A DNA stretch of 64,000 nt from contig CBFHJA010000011.1 in NCBI GenBank assembly GCA_965656085.1, positions 1 through 64,000 on the forward strand, written 5' to 3'. Positions within the stretch are counted from its first letter, which is position 1, and each line of letters begins with the position of its first letter. This DNA comes from Aliishimia sp965656085. GTDB lineage: Bacteria; Pseudomonadota; Alphaproteobacteria; Rhodobacterales; Rhodobacteraceae. Positions 1 to 9,127 of this stretch are shown here, piece by piece. Below the pieces are notes generated by a model. It was not told the DNA's origin. It saw only the letters and a program-made list of their open reading frames with translations, and ran no database searches. The position numbers were made by a program, and so were the translations under genes.

Positions 1-436
1 CCTCGGGCGTGGCGGGCGCGAGCGCCATCTCCAGCCGCACCGCGCCGGAGCCATCGGGGGCCGGGACCAGCCCCACATCGCGCGGCAGCATCGGCTGCGC
101 CAGATCGGCCACCAGCCGGGTCCAGCCCGGCTCCATCGCCCCGAAACGCATCCCGGTGAGCGCGCGCCCCGGCCCGGTCAGCAGATCGGCGGGGTCCGTG
201 CCAGCGAAATCGAGTTCGGAGAAATCCACCACCAACCGGGCCGGATCGGTGAGCGTGAAGACGCGGAAGGGCACGCCGAGGCTCATCGCCAGCGCGATGC
301 GCACCTGCCCCGTGCTATCCTCGGTGATCTGCGAGGCGCCGGGATCCAGCCGCGCAAGGCCGGTGAGCGGCTGCGAGGCGGCAGCCGTGAGGGACAGCGC
401 CCAGAGGGCGAGGGTCAGGAATAGGGTACGGATCAT
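1..436 (-). CDS. N-acetylmuramoyl-L-alanine amidase, N-terminal (AMIN) part, cut by window edge
   Basis: Only the first 145 codons are inside the window, so the catalytic domain is not visible. The visible protein starts MIRTLFLTLALWALSLTAAA, a signal peptide. It continues with a beta-rich segment (VRIALAMSLGVPFRVFTL, then RLVVDFSELDF) that resembles the AMIN domain, which targets periplasmic amidases of the AmiC type to the septum. By family knowledge such enzymes cleave the amide bond between muramic acid and the stem peptide during daughter-cell separation. It was read from the ATG at 436. The amidase assignment rests on the AMIN-like region alone. Confidence 0.7.
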   Translation of the reverse strand, partial: MIRTLFLTLALWALSLTAAASQPLTGLARLDPGASQITEDSTGQVRIALAMSLGVPFRVFTLTDPARLVVDFSELDFAGTDPADLLTGPGRALTGMRFGAMEPGWTRLVADLAQPMLPRDVGLVPAPDGSGAVRLEMALAPATPE

Positions 437-512
437 CTGCTCGTGCCTCTGGATGGGCGTTTGCGCGCAGTCTACCGCAAAGCGCCGCGCTTGGGAATCC
501 CGCGCGGGGGCT

Positions 513-532
513 GCGATTTTTGGAAAAATCGC
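513..532. terminator. AT-rich inverted repeat downstream of the aminotransferase gene
   Basis: GCGATTTTT-GG-AAAAATCGC is a perfect 9+9 inverted repeat. It lies 10 bp past the stop of the minus-strand aminotransferase gene and before the amidase gene. A similar AT-rich hairpin lies between prfC and the amidase-SH3 gene at 20611. A terminator or processing hairpin is the likeliest role, but there is no classical GC stem plus U tract. Confidence 0.45.
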
Positions 533-541
533 GTTCTGAGG

Positions 542-1687
542 TCAAATGCGGGAGGCCATGAAGGTTTTGAGCCGGGCGAGGCCGTCTTCGATGTCCGCCG
601 TGCTGCGGGCATAGGAGAAGCGCAAGGTCTGGTGGCCTCGGCCTGGGTCGAAATCGAGACCCGGCGTGACCGCCACCCCGGCCTCGGCGAGAATTTCGGC
701 GGCGAAGGCGCGGCTGTCACCTGTGTAGCGGGCCACGTTGGCATAGATGTAGAACGCGCCATCGGGGGGCGCGATGTCGTCGAAGCCCGCCGCTTTGAGA
801 CCCTCCACCATCAGGGCGCGGTTGCGGGCGTAGACCGCGAGATTGGCTTCGATCTCGTCTTTGCAGTCGAGGGCCGCGAGGGCCGCGACCTGCGCCACAT
901 GGGGCGGGCAGATGAACATGTTCTGGGCGATACGCTCGACGGTGCGGACATGGCTCTCGGGCACGACCATCCAGCCCACGCGCCAGCCGGTCATGGAGAA
1001 ATACTTCGAAAAGGAGTTGATCACATAGGTCTCGTCGGTGACCTCCAGCGCCGTGACCGCTTTGGCCTCGTATTCGATGCCGTGGTAGATTTCGTCGGAG
1101 ATGAAGGCCGTTCCGGTCTCGGCGCAGGCCCCGGCGAGGGCGGCGAGCGCGGGTTTGCCGAGCATGGTGCCGGTGGGGTTCGCCGGCGAGGCGACCATCA
1201 GGCCTTGCAGATCGAGGCCCGCGAGGTCTGTGGGAACCGGTTGGTAGCGGTGTTCGGGGGCGGCTTCGATCAGGACCGGGGAGAGGCCGAGGGCCGACAG
1301 GATCTGGCGGTAGCTCGGATAGCCCGGCGCGGCGATGCCGACCCGCTCGCCCGAATCGAAGAGCGCGGTGAAGGCGAGGATGAACGCGCCCGAGGAGCCG
1401 GGCGTGACGATAACGCGGGCCGGGTCGAGGTCGACGCCGTACCATTCGCCATAGAGCCGGGCGATGCGGGCGCGCAGGGCGGGCAGGCCGAGGGCGACGG
1501 TGTAGCCCAGCGGATCAGTGGCCACCGCCTTTTGCACCGCGTCCACCGCGCCTGCGGGCGCGCCGGTGCCGGGCTGGCCCACTTCCATGTGGATAATGTG
1601 CCGCCCCGCCGCCTCGGCCTGCCGCGCGGCCTCCATCACATCCATCACAATAAACGGATCGACCTTGCTTCGGGTTGAATTGCGCAT
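542..1687 (-). CDS. pyridoxal-phosphate-dependent aminotransferase (class I/II)
   Basis: A 381-residue fold-type I aminotransferase. Landmarks are the cofactor phosphate-loop region VTPGSSGAFI near residue 95, the SPANPTG motif near residue 167, SDEIYHG near 198, and the Schiff-base lysine K228 in INSFSKYFSMTGWRVGW. Length and motifs match the aspartate/aromatic aminotransferase superfamily. The substrate cannot be told from sequence; family members include aspartate, alanine/valine and aromatic transaminases. It sits alone on the minus strand, divergent from the M48 protease gene with 23 bp between the two starts, so the promoters must overlap. Confidence 0.85.
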   Translation of the reverse strand: MRNSTRSKVDPFIVMDVMEAARQAEAAGRHIIHMEVGQPGTGAPAGAVDAVQKAVATDPLGYTVALGLPALRARIARLYGEWYGVDLDPARVIVTPGSSGAFILAFTALFDSGERVGIAAPGYPSYRQILSALGLSPVLIEAAPEHRYQPVPTDLAGLDLQGLMVASPANPTGTMLGKPALAALAGACAETGTAFISDEIYHGIEYEAKAVTALEVTDETYVINSFSKYFSMTGWRVGWMVVPESHVRTVERIAQNMFICPPHVAQVAALAALDCKDEIEANLAVYARNRALMVEGLKAAGFDDIAPPDGAFYIYANVARYTGDSRAFAAEILAEAGVAVTPGLDFDPGRGHQTLRFSYARSTADIEDGLARLKTFMASRI

Positions 1688-1710
1688 GGGGGTGCTCCAG
1701 TCTAGGTCTC

Positions 1711-3054
1711 ATGCGCTTAGACCCATCCCGGCCCGGCCCGTCAATCCTTCGCTTCGCCGCGACCTGCCTTCTGGCGGGGGTTTTGGCGGTGAGCGCCCTG
1801 CCCGCGCAGGCCATCACGCTGCTGCGCGATGCCGATCTGGAATACGGGCTCAAGCAGCTTGCCGCGCCCGTGCTTCAGGCCGCTGGGCTCAGTCCGCAAC
1901 GGGTGAAAATCCTGATTGTGGACGATCCGAACATGAACGCCTTCGTGGTCTCTCAGGACGCGATTTTCATCCATTCGGGGCTGATCACACGGCTCTCCAG
2001 CGCCGGGCAGGTGCAGGGGGTGATCGCCCATGAGGCCGCGCATATCGCCAACGGGCACCTGACGCGGCGGCTGACCAATCTCAAAACCGCGCGCACCGTG
2101 GCCGGGCTCGGGATCGCACTCGCGGCGGTGGCGGCGGCCAGTGGCAGCGGCGAGGCGGCGGGCGGGATCGCGCTTGGCTCGGCCAGCACCGCACAACGGG
2201 TGTTTTTCAAGCATACCCGCGCCGAGGAGGCCTCCGCCGACCAATCCGCCGTGCGCTACATGCGTGCCGCCGGGATCAGCCCCGCCGCGCTGGCGCAGGT
2301 CATGCAGATCTTTCGCGGGCAGGAAGTGCTCTCGGAGCGCAATCAGGACCCCTATGTGCGCTCGCATCCGCTGAGCCGCGACCGGCTGCGGGCCATCGAC
2401 GCCTATGCCGCGACCGCGCCCGATCTTCCCCCGGACCAAACTGCCGCCTATTGGTTCGAGCGCGTGAAGGGCAAGCTGAACGCCTATAAGCGGCCCGGCT
2501 GGAGCTTGCGGCGCGCGAATGAGAGCCCCTATGCGGATGTGCGGGCGATCCGGCGCGCGGTGGCCCATCACCGGAACTCGCAAACGAAAAAGGCGCTCGC
2601 GGCGGTGGACAGCGCCCTCGCGGCGCGGCCCAAGGATCCGTTTCTGCACGATCTGAAGGGCTGGATCCTGATGGAGACCCGCAATTTCAGCGGCGCGGTC
2701 GCCTCTTACGGGCGCGCTGTGCAGCTTGCCCCGCGCGACGCGCTGATTCTGGCAGGCTACGGGCGCGCGCTGCTGGCCACAGATCAGACCGGCAAGGCCT
2801 TGAACACGCTGGAAAAATCGCGCTCCATCGACTATCGCGATGGCTCGATGCTGCGCGATTTGTCGGTCGCCTATGCCAAGTCCGGCCAGCGCGGGATGGC
2901 CGCGCTCGTCACCGCCGAGCGCTACGCGCTGCAAGGGCGGCTGCAAGACGCCGGAATCCATGCCAAACGCGCCTCCGATCTGTTGCCGCGCGGCTCCGGC
3001 CCTTGGCAACGGGCGCAGGATGTGTTGATTGCGTCTGAACGCGCTTCCAGATGA
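1711..3054 (+). CDS. secreted M48-family metalloprotease with C-terminal TPR repeats (BepA/YfgC-like)
   Basis: A 447-residue protein. A signal peptide ends near PAQA (residues 31-34). The zinc site is HEAAH at 107-111, with a likely third ligand in HTRAEEASADQ. The C-terminal half carries helical TPR-like repeats (FLHDLKGWILMETRNFSGAV, then ALILAGYGRALLATDQ). This architecture matches BepA/YfgC periplasmic proteases, which chaperone and degrade outer-membrane proteins. I chose the ATG at 1711 because the protein then begins just before the hydrophobic signal segment; an in-frame ATG at 1675 would add 12 residues. Its stop overlaps the start of the DsbA-like gene (ATGA), so the two are probably co-translated. 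Confidence 0.88.
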   Translation: MRLDPSRPGPSILRFAATCLLAGVLAVSALPAQAITLLRDADLEYGLKQLAAPVLQAAGLSPQRVKILIVDDPNMNAFVVSQDAIFIHSGLITRLSSAGQVQGVIAHEAAHIANGHLTRRLTNLKTARTVAGLGIALAAVAAASGSGEAAGGIALGSASTAQRVFFKHTRAEEASADQSAVRYMRAAGISPAALAQVMQIFRGQEVLSERNQDPYVRSHPLSRDRLRAIDAYAATAPDLPPDQTAAYWFERVKGKLNAYKRPGWSLRRANESPYADVRAIRRAVAHHRNSQTKKALAAVDSALAARPKDPFLHDLKGWILMETRNFSGAVASYGRAVQLAPRDALILAGYGRALLATDQTGKALNTLEKSRSIDYRDGSMLRDLSVAYAKSGQRGMAALVTAERYALQGRLQDAGIHAKRASDLLPRGSGPWQRAQDVLIASERASR

Positions 3055-3809
3055 AGGATTGCTCCATGCTCCGTTACTGCCTGACGACCCTTGCCGCCCT
3101 GCTGATCGCCGTGCCTGCCGCCGCGCTCGATCTCAAATCCATGAATGACGAGGAGCGCGCCGCCTTCGGCGAGGCCGTGCGGGCGTATATCCTCGAAAAT
3201 CCCGAACTGATCATGGAGGCCGTCGCGGTGCTCGAAGAGCGTCAGCAAGCCGCCCAAGCACAGGCCGATGTGCAACTTGTGGCCGACAATCGTGAGGCGC
3301 TCTTCAATGATGGGTTCTCTTATGTGGGCGGTAACCCGGAAGGCGACATCACGCTCGTGGAGTTCATGGATTACCGCTGCGGGTTCTGCAAACGCGCCGC
3401 CCCGGAGGTCGAGAAGCTGCTCGCCGCCGATGGCAATATCCGGCTGATCATCAAGGAATTCCCCATTCTGGGCGACCAATCCGTGCTCGCCTCGCGCTTT
3501 GCCATCGCGGTCAAGACTGTCGCGGGAGACGAGGCCTACAAGGCGGCCCATGACGCGCTCATCGCCTTCAACGGCGACATCACCATGCCGGCGCTGACGC
3601 GGCTCGGCGAGACCTTGGCGCTTGATATGGACGCGATCGCCGCGGCCATGGGCAGCCCTGAGGTGACCGCCGAGATCGCCGCCACGCGGGCGCTGGCCGA
3701 ACGGCTCCAGATCACCGGCACGCCGACCTTCGTGATGGAAGACGAGCTGCTGCGCGGCTTTCTGCCCTTCGATCAGTTGCAGGTCATCGCCGCCGACAAG
3801 CGGGGCTGA
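3051..3809 (+). CDS. DsbA-family periplasmic thiol-disulfide oxidoreductase
   Basis: A 252-residue protein with a signal peptide (LTTLAALLIAVPAAA), a helical N-terminal extension of about 60 residues rich in Glu/Gln/Ala, and a thioredoxin-like domain with the redox motif C110-GF-C113 in MDYRCGFCKRAAPEV. A cis-Pro loop is present at TGTPTF. The helical extension followed by a DsbA domain resembles ScsC/Com1-type oligomeric disulfide proteins rather than classical DsbA. ATGA overlap with the upstream M48 protease suggests an envelope protein quality-control pair. Translation may start at the ATG at 3051 or at the second ATG at 3066. Confidence 0.88.
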   Translation: MKDCSMLRYCLTTLAALLIAVPAAALDLKSMNDEERAAFGEAVRAYILENPELIMEAVAVLEERQQAAQAQADVQLVADNREALFNDGFSYVGGNPEGDITLVEFMDYRCGFCKRAAPEVEKLLAADGNIRLIIKEFPILGDQSVLASRFAIAVKTVAGDEAYKAAHDALIAFNGDITMPALTRLGETLALDMDAIAAAMGSPEVTAEIAATRALAERLQITGTPTFVMEDELLRGFLPFDQLQVIAADKRG

Positions 3810-3833
3810 CCCCCTCCTGCCCGGCGGGTCGCG

Positions 3834-5102
3834 TCAGGCCGTGCGGGCGCGGGGCAAGTAGAGCGCGACCTCGGTGCCCTCGCCCTCGGTGCTGGTGATC
3901 TCGATATCGCCGCCGGACTGTTCGGCAAAGCCAAGCGCCATCGGCAGGCCGAGCCCCGAGCCCTGCCCCGGCGGCTTGGTGGAAAAGAACGGCTCGAAGA
4001 CCTGCCCGCGGATCTTGGCGGCAATGCCCGCGCCGGTATCGTTGATGCGCAGGCAGATCATGTCCCGCCCATCGTGCAGCACCTCTTCGGCGTCGAGCCA
4101 GATCGTGCCACCCTCGGGCATCGCCTCCTTGGCATTGAGGATCAGGTTCAGCAGCACCGCGAGCAGCGTGGCGCTGTCGGCATAAAGCGCGGGCACACCC
4201 GCTGTCTCGCCGATCTGCAGGCGGTGGCGGCGCCCGAGCATCCGGTCCGCCAGCGGGGCCAATTCGCCGCGCAGCGCCTCCAGCGTCACCGGGGCCGGGT
4301 TCAGCGGCGCCTTGCGGGCAAAGGCCAGAAGCTGGCCAGTCAGCGTCGCCCCGCGCTGTGCCGCCGTCTCCGCCTCACTCAGAAACTGTGCGCGGTCCGC
4401 GTCATTGCGCGCCTGCCCGCTCAGTTCCAGATTGCCCAGAACCACCGTGAGCAAATTGTTGAAATCATGCGCGATGCCTGCGGAAATCTGGCCAATCGCG
4501 CGCTGGTGCTCGGAGCCAATCTGGCGCGCATACGCCGCCTTCTCCTTCACGCGCGCCCGGTACATCTCGGCGATCAGAAACCCGTGATAGACGCAGAACA
4601 TGACGATCCCGAACGCAATCAGATAGGTCGGCGTGCTCAGACCCGAGCGCCAGACCTCGATCGCGACAAAGCCCGCCGCCGCCACGTAGAGCGCCGCCGT
4701 ATCCATCAAGAACAGGTAAGGCCCGCGCACGCGCAAGGCCAGCGTGTTCATCGCCACCGAGACATAGAGCAGCAACGCACCGTAATGCATCTGCGAGGTC
4801 GGCATCGCATAGAGGTACAGGCACACCGAGAGCAGGAAGAGAAAGGACGTCAGGCCGAGCAGCCCGATCATGACGAATTGCACGGACGACACGCGGCGCG
4901 GCGCCGCCGCCACCCGCCACACGTAGAGACTGAACAAAAGCTGGTAGCCCGCGAACCACAGCAGGAACACCGGATCGGACAAGATCCACGACGCGCCCGC
5001 CGCCACCACCGCCAGAAGAACAGTCCGCGTCTGGACGTCACGATTTTTGTAGCTGTCGATGCGTTTGATCGCGCTCAGGTCATGGCCCAGCGGGTCCGCC
5101 AC
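3834..5102 (-). CDS. membrane sensor histidine kinase, orphan
   Basis: A 422-residue kinase. The first 180 residues hold about six hydrophobic segments (for example ASWILSDPVFLLWFAGYQLL and FVMIGLLGLTSFLFLLSVCL) with no large periplasmic loop. The H-box GIAHDFNNLLTVVLGNLELS gives phospho-acceptor H212. The ATPase domain has the N-box (LLNLILNAKEAM), G1 (NDTGAGI), F (FEPFFSTKPPG) and G2 (GSGLGLPMAL). The sequence resembles kinases that normally carry a receiver domain, but none is attached and no response regulator lies next to it. The signal is unknown. It converges with the DsbA-like gene and lies 16 bp downstream of ispG on the same strand. Confidence 0.88.
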   Translation of the reverse strand: MADPLGHDLSAIKRIDSYKNRDVQTRTVLLAVVAAGASWILSDPVFLLWFAGYQLLFSLYVWRVAAAPRRVSSVQFVMIGLLGLTSFLFLLSVCLYLYAMPTSQMHYGALLLYVSVAMNTLALRVRGPYLFLMDTAALYVAAAGFVAIEVWRSGLSTPTYLIAFGIVMFCVYHGFLIAEMYRARVKEKAAYARQIGSEHQRAIGQISAGIAHDFNNLLTVVLGNLELSGQARNDADRAQFLSEAETAAQRGATLTGQLLAFARKAPLNPAPVTLEALRGELAPLADRMLGRRHRLQIGETAGVPALYADSATLLAVLLNLILNAKEAMPEGGTIWLDAEEVLHDGRDMICLRINDTGAGIAAKIRGQVFEPFFSTKPPGQGSGLGLPMALGFAEQSGGDIEITSTEGEGTEVALYLPRARTA

Positions 5103-5118
5103 GTATCAAGCTCCCGGC

Positions 5119-6252
5119 TTACTCCGCGGCGGTCTCCTGTGCCGCGGCGGCTGCTTCGAGTTCCGCAGCCTTTTGTTCAACCTGATCCACAATGTGGTCG
5201 ACCATCTGGTCGTTGTCCATCCTGTGGCTCTGTTTTCCGGCCAGATAGACCATGCCATTGCCCGCACCGCCCCCAGTGAAACCGACATCGGTCATCAGCG
5301 CTTCGCCGGGGCCGTTGACGACACACCCGATGATGGAAAGCGACATGGGCGTCTTGATATGCTCCAGCCGCTTTTCGAGAATCTCCACCGTCTTGATCAC
5401 GTCGAATCCCTGCCGCGCGCAGGACGGGCAGGAGATGATATTGACGCCCCTGTGACGCAGGCCGAGCGATTTGAGGATCTCGAAGCCGACCTTCACCTCT
5501 TCGACCGGGTCCGCCGAGAGCGAGACGCGGATCGTGTCGCCAATGCCCATCCACAGAAGGTTGCCAAGGCCAATGGCCGATTTGATCGTCCCGGACGTCA
5601 GCCCGCCCGCCTCGGTGATGCCGAGATGGATCGGCGCGTCGGTCGCCTCGGCGAGTTTCTGGTAGGCGGCGGCGGCCATGAACACGTCGGAGGCCTTGCA
5701 GGAGATCTTGAACTCGTGGAAGTCGTTGTCCTGCAGGATCTTGATGTGGTCGAGGCCGCTTTCGACCATCGCATCGGGGGTCGGCTCGCCATATTTGTCC
5801 AGCAGGTGCTTTTCGAGGCTTCCGGCATTCACGCCGATGCGGATCGAGCAGTTGTGGTCGCGGGCGGCCTTGATGACCTCCTTGACGCGGTCCTCGCTGC
5901 CGATATTGCCCGGGTTGATCCGCAGGCAGGCCGCACCCGCCTCCGCCGCCTCAATGCCGCGCTTGTAGTGGAAGTGGATGTCGGCCACGATGGGGACGGA
6001 GACCTCGGGGACAATCTCGCGCAGCGCCTTGGAGCTGGCCTCGTCGGGCACCGAGACCCGCACGATATCCGCGCCCGCCTCCGCCGCCGCCTGCACCTGC
6101 GCGATGGTCGCCTTCACATCGGTGGTGAGCGTGTTGGTCATGGTCTGCACCGAGATCGGCGCGTCGCCGCCCACGGGCACCTTGCCCACCATGATCTGAC
6201 GGCTTTCGCGGCGGTAGATATTGCGCCACGGGCGGATGTGGTTCAGCGACAT
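5119..6252 (-). CDS. ispG: 4-hydroxy-3-methylbut-2-en-1-yl diphosphate synthase (flavodoxin)
   Basis: The penultimate enzyme of the MEP isoprenoid pathway; it converts MEcPP to HMBPP with a [4Fe-4S] cluster. Seen: TIM-barrel landmarks SVQTMTNTLT and RINPGNIGS, and cluster ligands C275 and C278 (CPSCARQGFDV), C310 (GCVVNGPGE) and E317. Length is 377 residues with an Ala/Glu-rich tail (ELEAAAAAQETAAE). I chose the ATG at 6252 (MSLNHIRPWRNI) because it has a GGGAGC ribosome-binding site and matches the usual start; an in-frame ATG at 6282 adds ten residues. A RodZ-like gene lies upstream on the same strand. Confidence 0.96.
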   Translation of the reverse strand: MSLNHIRPWRNIYRRESRQIMVGKVPVGGDAPISVQTMTNTLTTDVKATIAQVQAAAEAGADIVRVSVPDEASSKALREIVPEVSVPIVADIHFHYKRGIEAAEAGAACLRINPGNIGSEDRVKEVIKAARDHNCSIRIGVNAGSLEKHLLDKYGEPTPDAMVESGLDHIKILQDNDFHEFKISCKASDVFMAAAAYQKLAEATDAPIHLGITEAGGLTSGTIKSAIGLGNLLWMGIGDTIRVSLSADPVEEVKVGFEILKSLGLRHRGVNIISCPSCARQGFDVIKTVEILEKRLEHIKTPMSLSIIGCVVNGPGEALMTDVGFTGGGAGNGMVYLAGKQSHRMDNDQMVDHIVDQVEQKAAELEAAAAAQETAAE

Positions 6253-6343
6253 GAAAAGCTCCCGCACTCGGATGTCTGTCAATCAAACTAGACAGTTTCT
6301 GCGCGCCGGGCAATGGCCCATCGCACAGGCGTTGTCTTGCGCG

Positions 6344-7627
6344 TCAATTGGTCTGGCAGGGCAGGCTCGACAAGAGGGACGGGTCAAGATCGCGCAGGTC
6401 CGCGATCATCCGGTTCAGCGAACTTCCCGCATCTGCCGGATCGACCGTGGGCAGGCGATCCGCCAGCGCCAGCCGTTCCAGCGGCACATTCGACGTCACC
6501 TCGCCGCTGCCGCCCACCGGGCCATAGCAATCCGAGCCCATGGCGAAATACACCGCGCCGCTATTGCCCGTGCGCAGGTTTGGCGGCACTTCGGTCAGCG
6601 GCACGTCATATGTCTCGCCGGGCTGCATCACCTTCTCGTAGAGCGTGTTGCCCTCCGCCGAGCGCACCCGGACCCATGTCTCATTGGTGGCAATCATGCG
6701 GATCGTCGGGCCGAGATCCTCGACCACCTTGGGCACCGCCGGACCGGGGGCGACGGCGGGCAGATCCTCGGCGCGCGCAAGGCGGCTGACCAGCGAGCCA
6801 TCGTCACCGATTTCCGGGACCAGATCGGGACCGACGCCCGCGAAGGCGCCGGTGGTGCGGGGGTCGAGTGTGGCGATGGGCGCGTCGCGCGAGACCAGAA
6901 CCGGCACGTCGAGTGCCTGCGGGCGGTAGAGCCGGTCGAGCGCATCGGCCCGGGGCGCGGTGGCGGCGGCCTGCGCGGAGAGCGGCGCTGCATCGGTGTC
7001 GGTATCCGGGGCCAAGGCCGCACCGGCGACCGGGTCCATATCGGACAGCACCACGGGCGCCTGTTCGACCGGCGTCACCTGCACCTGCTGCACCTCGCGC
7101 AGCACCGCGTAGCCGCCATAGCCGATCAGCGAAATCAGGCCCACCAGCACCATCATCGAGCCAATCGCGCCGGGCTCGATCCGGGACAGGAAGCTCTCAC
7201 CGGTAGGCACGAAGGGGGTGGCGGGCTGGGCGAACATATCGCGGCCCGGCCCGGCGCTCAGGCGCTCCTCGCGGGACGGCTTGCGGATGACGGAGGCCTG
7301 CTCGGACATGCCATGGGCGACCTGAAAGCCACTTTCCATGCAGAATGTCGTGAAGGCCTCATCGGGGTCCATGTTCAGGTAGCGCGCATAGGAGCGCACA
7401 TAGCCCGCGATGAAGCCGGGGGTGTCGAAGGCGTCAGGATCGCAATTCTCGATGGCGGCGATATAGGAGGCCTTGATGCGCAACTCGCGCTGCACGTCGA
7501 GCAAGGACTTGCCCATCGTCGCGCGTTCGCCGCGCATCACATCCCCAAGACGCAGTTCGAAATCGTCGAACCCCTTGGGGTCCGCGTTCGGTTCTTCCTC
7601 ACGCTTGGACGATCTGAACGATATCAT
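6344..7627 (-). CDS. RodZ-like membrane protein (HTH_25 and DUF4115 domains)
   Basis: A 427-residue protein with a cytoplasmic helix-turn-helix domain (residues about 20-100: LLDVQRELRIKASYIAAIEN, then FIAGYVRSYARYLNM). One transmembrane helix follows near 155-175 (MMVLVGLISLIGYGGYAVL), then a Pro/Ala-rich periplasmic linker, then a beta-rich terminal domain (RMIATNETWVRVRSAEGNTL). This is the RodZ layout, which links MreB to the cell-wall elongation machinery. The unusually long linker is the only visible difference from short RodZ proteins. It is followed by ispG, a common arrangement in the group. Confidence 0.82.
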   Translation of the reverse strand: MISFRSSKREEEPNADPKGFDDFELRLGDVMRGERATMGKSLLDVQRELRIKASYIAAIENCDPDAFDTPGFIAGYVRSYARYLNMDPDEAFTTFCMESGFQVAHGMSEQASVIRKPSREERLSAGPGRDMFAQPATPFVPTGESFLSRIEPGAIGSMMVLVGLISLIGYGGYAVLREVQQVQVTPVEQAPVVLSDMDPVAGAALAPDTDTDAAPLSAQAAATAPRADALDRLYRPQALDVPVLVSRDAPIATLDPRTTGAFAGVGPDLVPEIGDDGSLVSRLARAEDLPAVAPGPAVPKVVEDLGPTIRMIATNETWVRVRSAEGNTLYEKVMQPGETYDVPLTEVPPNLRTGNSGAVYFAMGSDCYGPVGGSGEVTSNVPLERLALADRLPTVDPADAGSSLNRMIADLRDLDPSLLSSLPCQTN

Positions 7628-7766
7628 CCGCTAGTCCTGTGTCCCATCTCGATTGCCCGCACAAAGGCGGCCAACCCTGCCCTTCGATTCGCTATTCAGC
7701 GCCTTATTGGCATTTGTTTAGCACAGGATTAAGGGGAATTCACCCAAGCAGACATTTAAGATTGTG

Positions 7767-8990
7767 TCATCCCGCCAGTTCGGCGCGATTTAGCGCACAA
7801 TGCGACCACAAAGCGTCCATAGCGTGCACCAGCGCGTCGATCTCCTTGGGCCCATGCACTGGCGACGGTGTGAAGCGCAGCCGCTCGGTGCCGCGCGGCA
7901 CCGTGGGGTAGTTGATCGGCTGGCAGTAGATGCCATGATCGGAGAGCAGCATGTCGGAGATGTTCTTGGTGTGGACCGGATCGCCCACGATCACCGGGAT
8001 GATGTGGCTGCCATGGTCGATAATCGGCAAGCCCAGCCCCTTGAGGCGCAGCTTGAGGATGCTGGCTTGGGTCTGGTGCCGTGCGCGCAAGTCCGGCGCG
8101 GTCTTGAGAAACTTGACCGAGGCCGCCGCCCCCGCTGCCACCGCTGGTGTGAGCGAGGTGGTGAAGATGAAGCCCGGCGCATAGGAGCGGATCGCGTCGC
8201 ACATCTTCTCGGAGGCCGCGATATAGCCGCCCATCACGCCGTAAGCCTTGGCCAGCGTGCCGTTGATGATGTCGATGCGGTGCATCAGCCCGTCACGTTC
8301 GCAGACCCCTGCCCCGCGCGCGCCATACATGCCCACCGCGTGGACCTCGTCGATATAGGTCAGCGCGTTGAACTCATCCGCCAGATCGCAGATCGCCTCG
8401 ATCGGGCCGAAATCGCCATCCATCGAATAGACCGATTCGAAGGCGATCAGCTTCGGCGCTGCCGGGTCATCGGCGGCGAGCAATTCGCGCAGGTGCTCGA
8501 CGTCATTGTGACGGAAGATGCGCTTCGCCCCGCCATTGCGGCGCACGCCTTCGATCATGGAGGCGTGGTTCAGCGCATCGGAATAGATGATGAGGCCCGG
8601 GAAGAGCTTCGGCAGCGTCGAGAGCGTCGCGTCATTGGCGATATAGGCCGAGGTGAAGAGGAGCGCGGCTTCCTTGCCGTGCAAATCCGCCAGTTCGGCC
8701 TCAAGGCGCTTGTGATAGACGGTCGTGCCGGAGATGTTGCGCGTGCCGCCCGAGCCTGCGCCGGTGGCGTCGATCGCCTCGTGCATCGCTTCCAGAACGA
8801 CCGGGTGCTGACCCATGCCGAGGTAATCATTGCCGCACCACACGGTGATGTCCTGCTGCGCGCCGTCGGGCCGGGTCCAGACCGCGTGCGGGAAGTGACC
8901 GTTGCGGCGCTCGATATCGATGAAGGTGCGATAGCGGCCTTCGTCATGAAGGGCTTGGATGCTTAGGTCGAGCTGTGCGGCGTAGTCCAC
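7767..8990 (-). CDS. hemA: 5-aminolevulinate synthase
   Basis: Condenses glycine and succinyl-CoA to 5-aminolevulinate, the first step of the C4 tetrapyrrole pathway, using PLP. A GTG start at 8990, preceded by AGGAGAA, gives a 407-residue protein (reading as MDYAAQLDLS). With this start the catalytic lysine in NGTLAKAYG falls at K248, the number of the active-site lysine in Rhodobacter ALAS. Other landmarks are WCGNDYLGMG, GAGSGGTRNISG, NHASMIEG and YIDEVHAVG. Longer ATG-initiated readings to 9110 would run across the FnrL box and are unlikely. An FnrL-type box at 9097-9110 points to oxygen control. Confidence 0.96.
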   Translation of the reverse strand: MDYAAQLDLSIQALHDEGRYRTFIDIERRNGHFPHAVWTRPDGAQQDITVWCGNDYLGMGQHPVVLEAMHEAIDATGAGSGGTRNISGTTVYHKRLEAELADLHGKEAALLFTSAYIANDATLSTLPKLFPGLIIYSDALNHASMIEGVRRNGGAKRIFRHNDVEHLRELLAADDPAAPKLIAFESVYSMDGDFGPIEAICDLADEFNALTYIDEVHAVGMYGARGAGVCERDGLMHRIDIINGTLAKAYGVMGGYIAASEKMCDAIRSYAPGFIFTTSLTPAVAAGAAASVKFLKTAPDLRARHQTQASILKLRLKGLGLPIIDHGSHIIPVIVGDPVHTKNISDMLLSDHGIYCQPINYPTVPRGTERLRFTPSPVHGPKEIDALVHAMDALWSHCALNRAELAG

Positions 8991-9096
8991 GCGGTTCTCC
9001 TCTTGGCTCCCTGGCACGGTGCTTGGTGCTGTCGGGTAAGTAATTCGCTGATGCGGTCCGTGCAACGTTCCTAGCCAATGACATCGCGTCGCATCC

Positions 9097-9110
9097 TTGA
9101 TCCAGATCAA
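9097..9110 (-). promoter_or_regulatory. FNR/FnrL-type box in the hemA/sensor-kinase divergent region
   Basis: TTGAT-CCAG-ATCAA is an exact TTGAT-N4-ATCAA dyad, the FNR-family consensus. Read toward hemA, a possible -10 element TAGGAA (9068-9073) puts a start site near 9061. The dyad centre would then be about 42 bp upstream, as at class II FNR-activated promoters. The box also lies 56 bp upstream of the divergent PAS kinase gene. FnrL control of hemA is established in Rhodobacter; binding here is inferred. Confidence 0.8.
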
Positions 9111-9127
9111 GTCCTGCCCGGGCCCGC

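Noticed and set aside
443..1678. 411-codon plus-strand frame opposite the aminotransferase gene
   Set aside because: It is the antisense of a gene with clear catalytic motifs; its composition (Gly/Arg/His/Asp-rich) is typical of shadow frames in high-GC DNA.
8990..9110. Longer ATG-initiated form of hemA from 9110
   Set aside because: It would translate the FnrL box. The GTG at 8990 has a good AGGAGAA and puts the catalytic lysine at residue 248 as in known enzymes.
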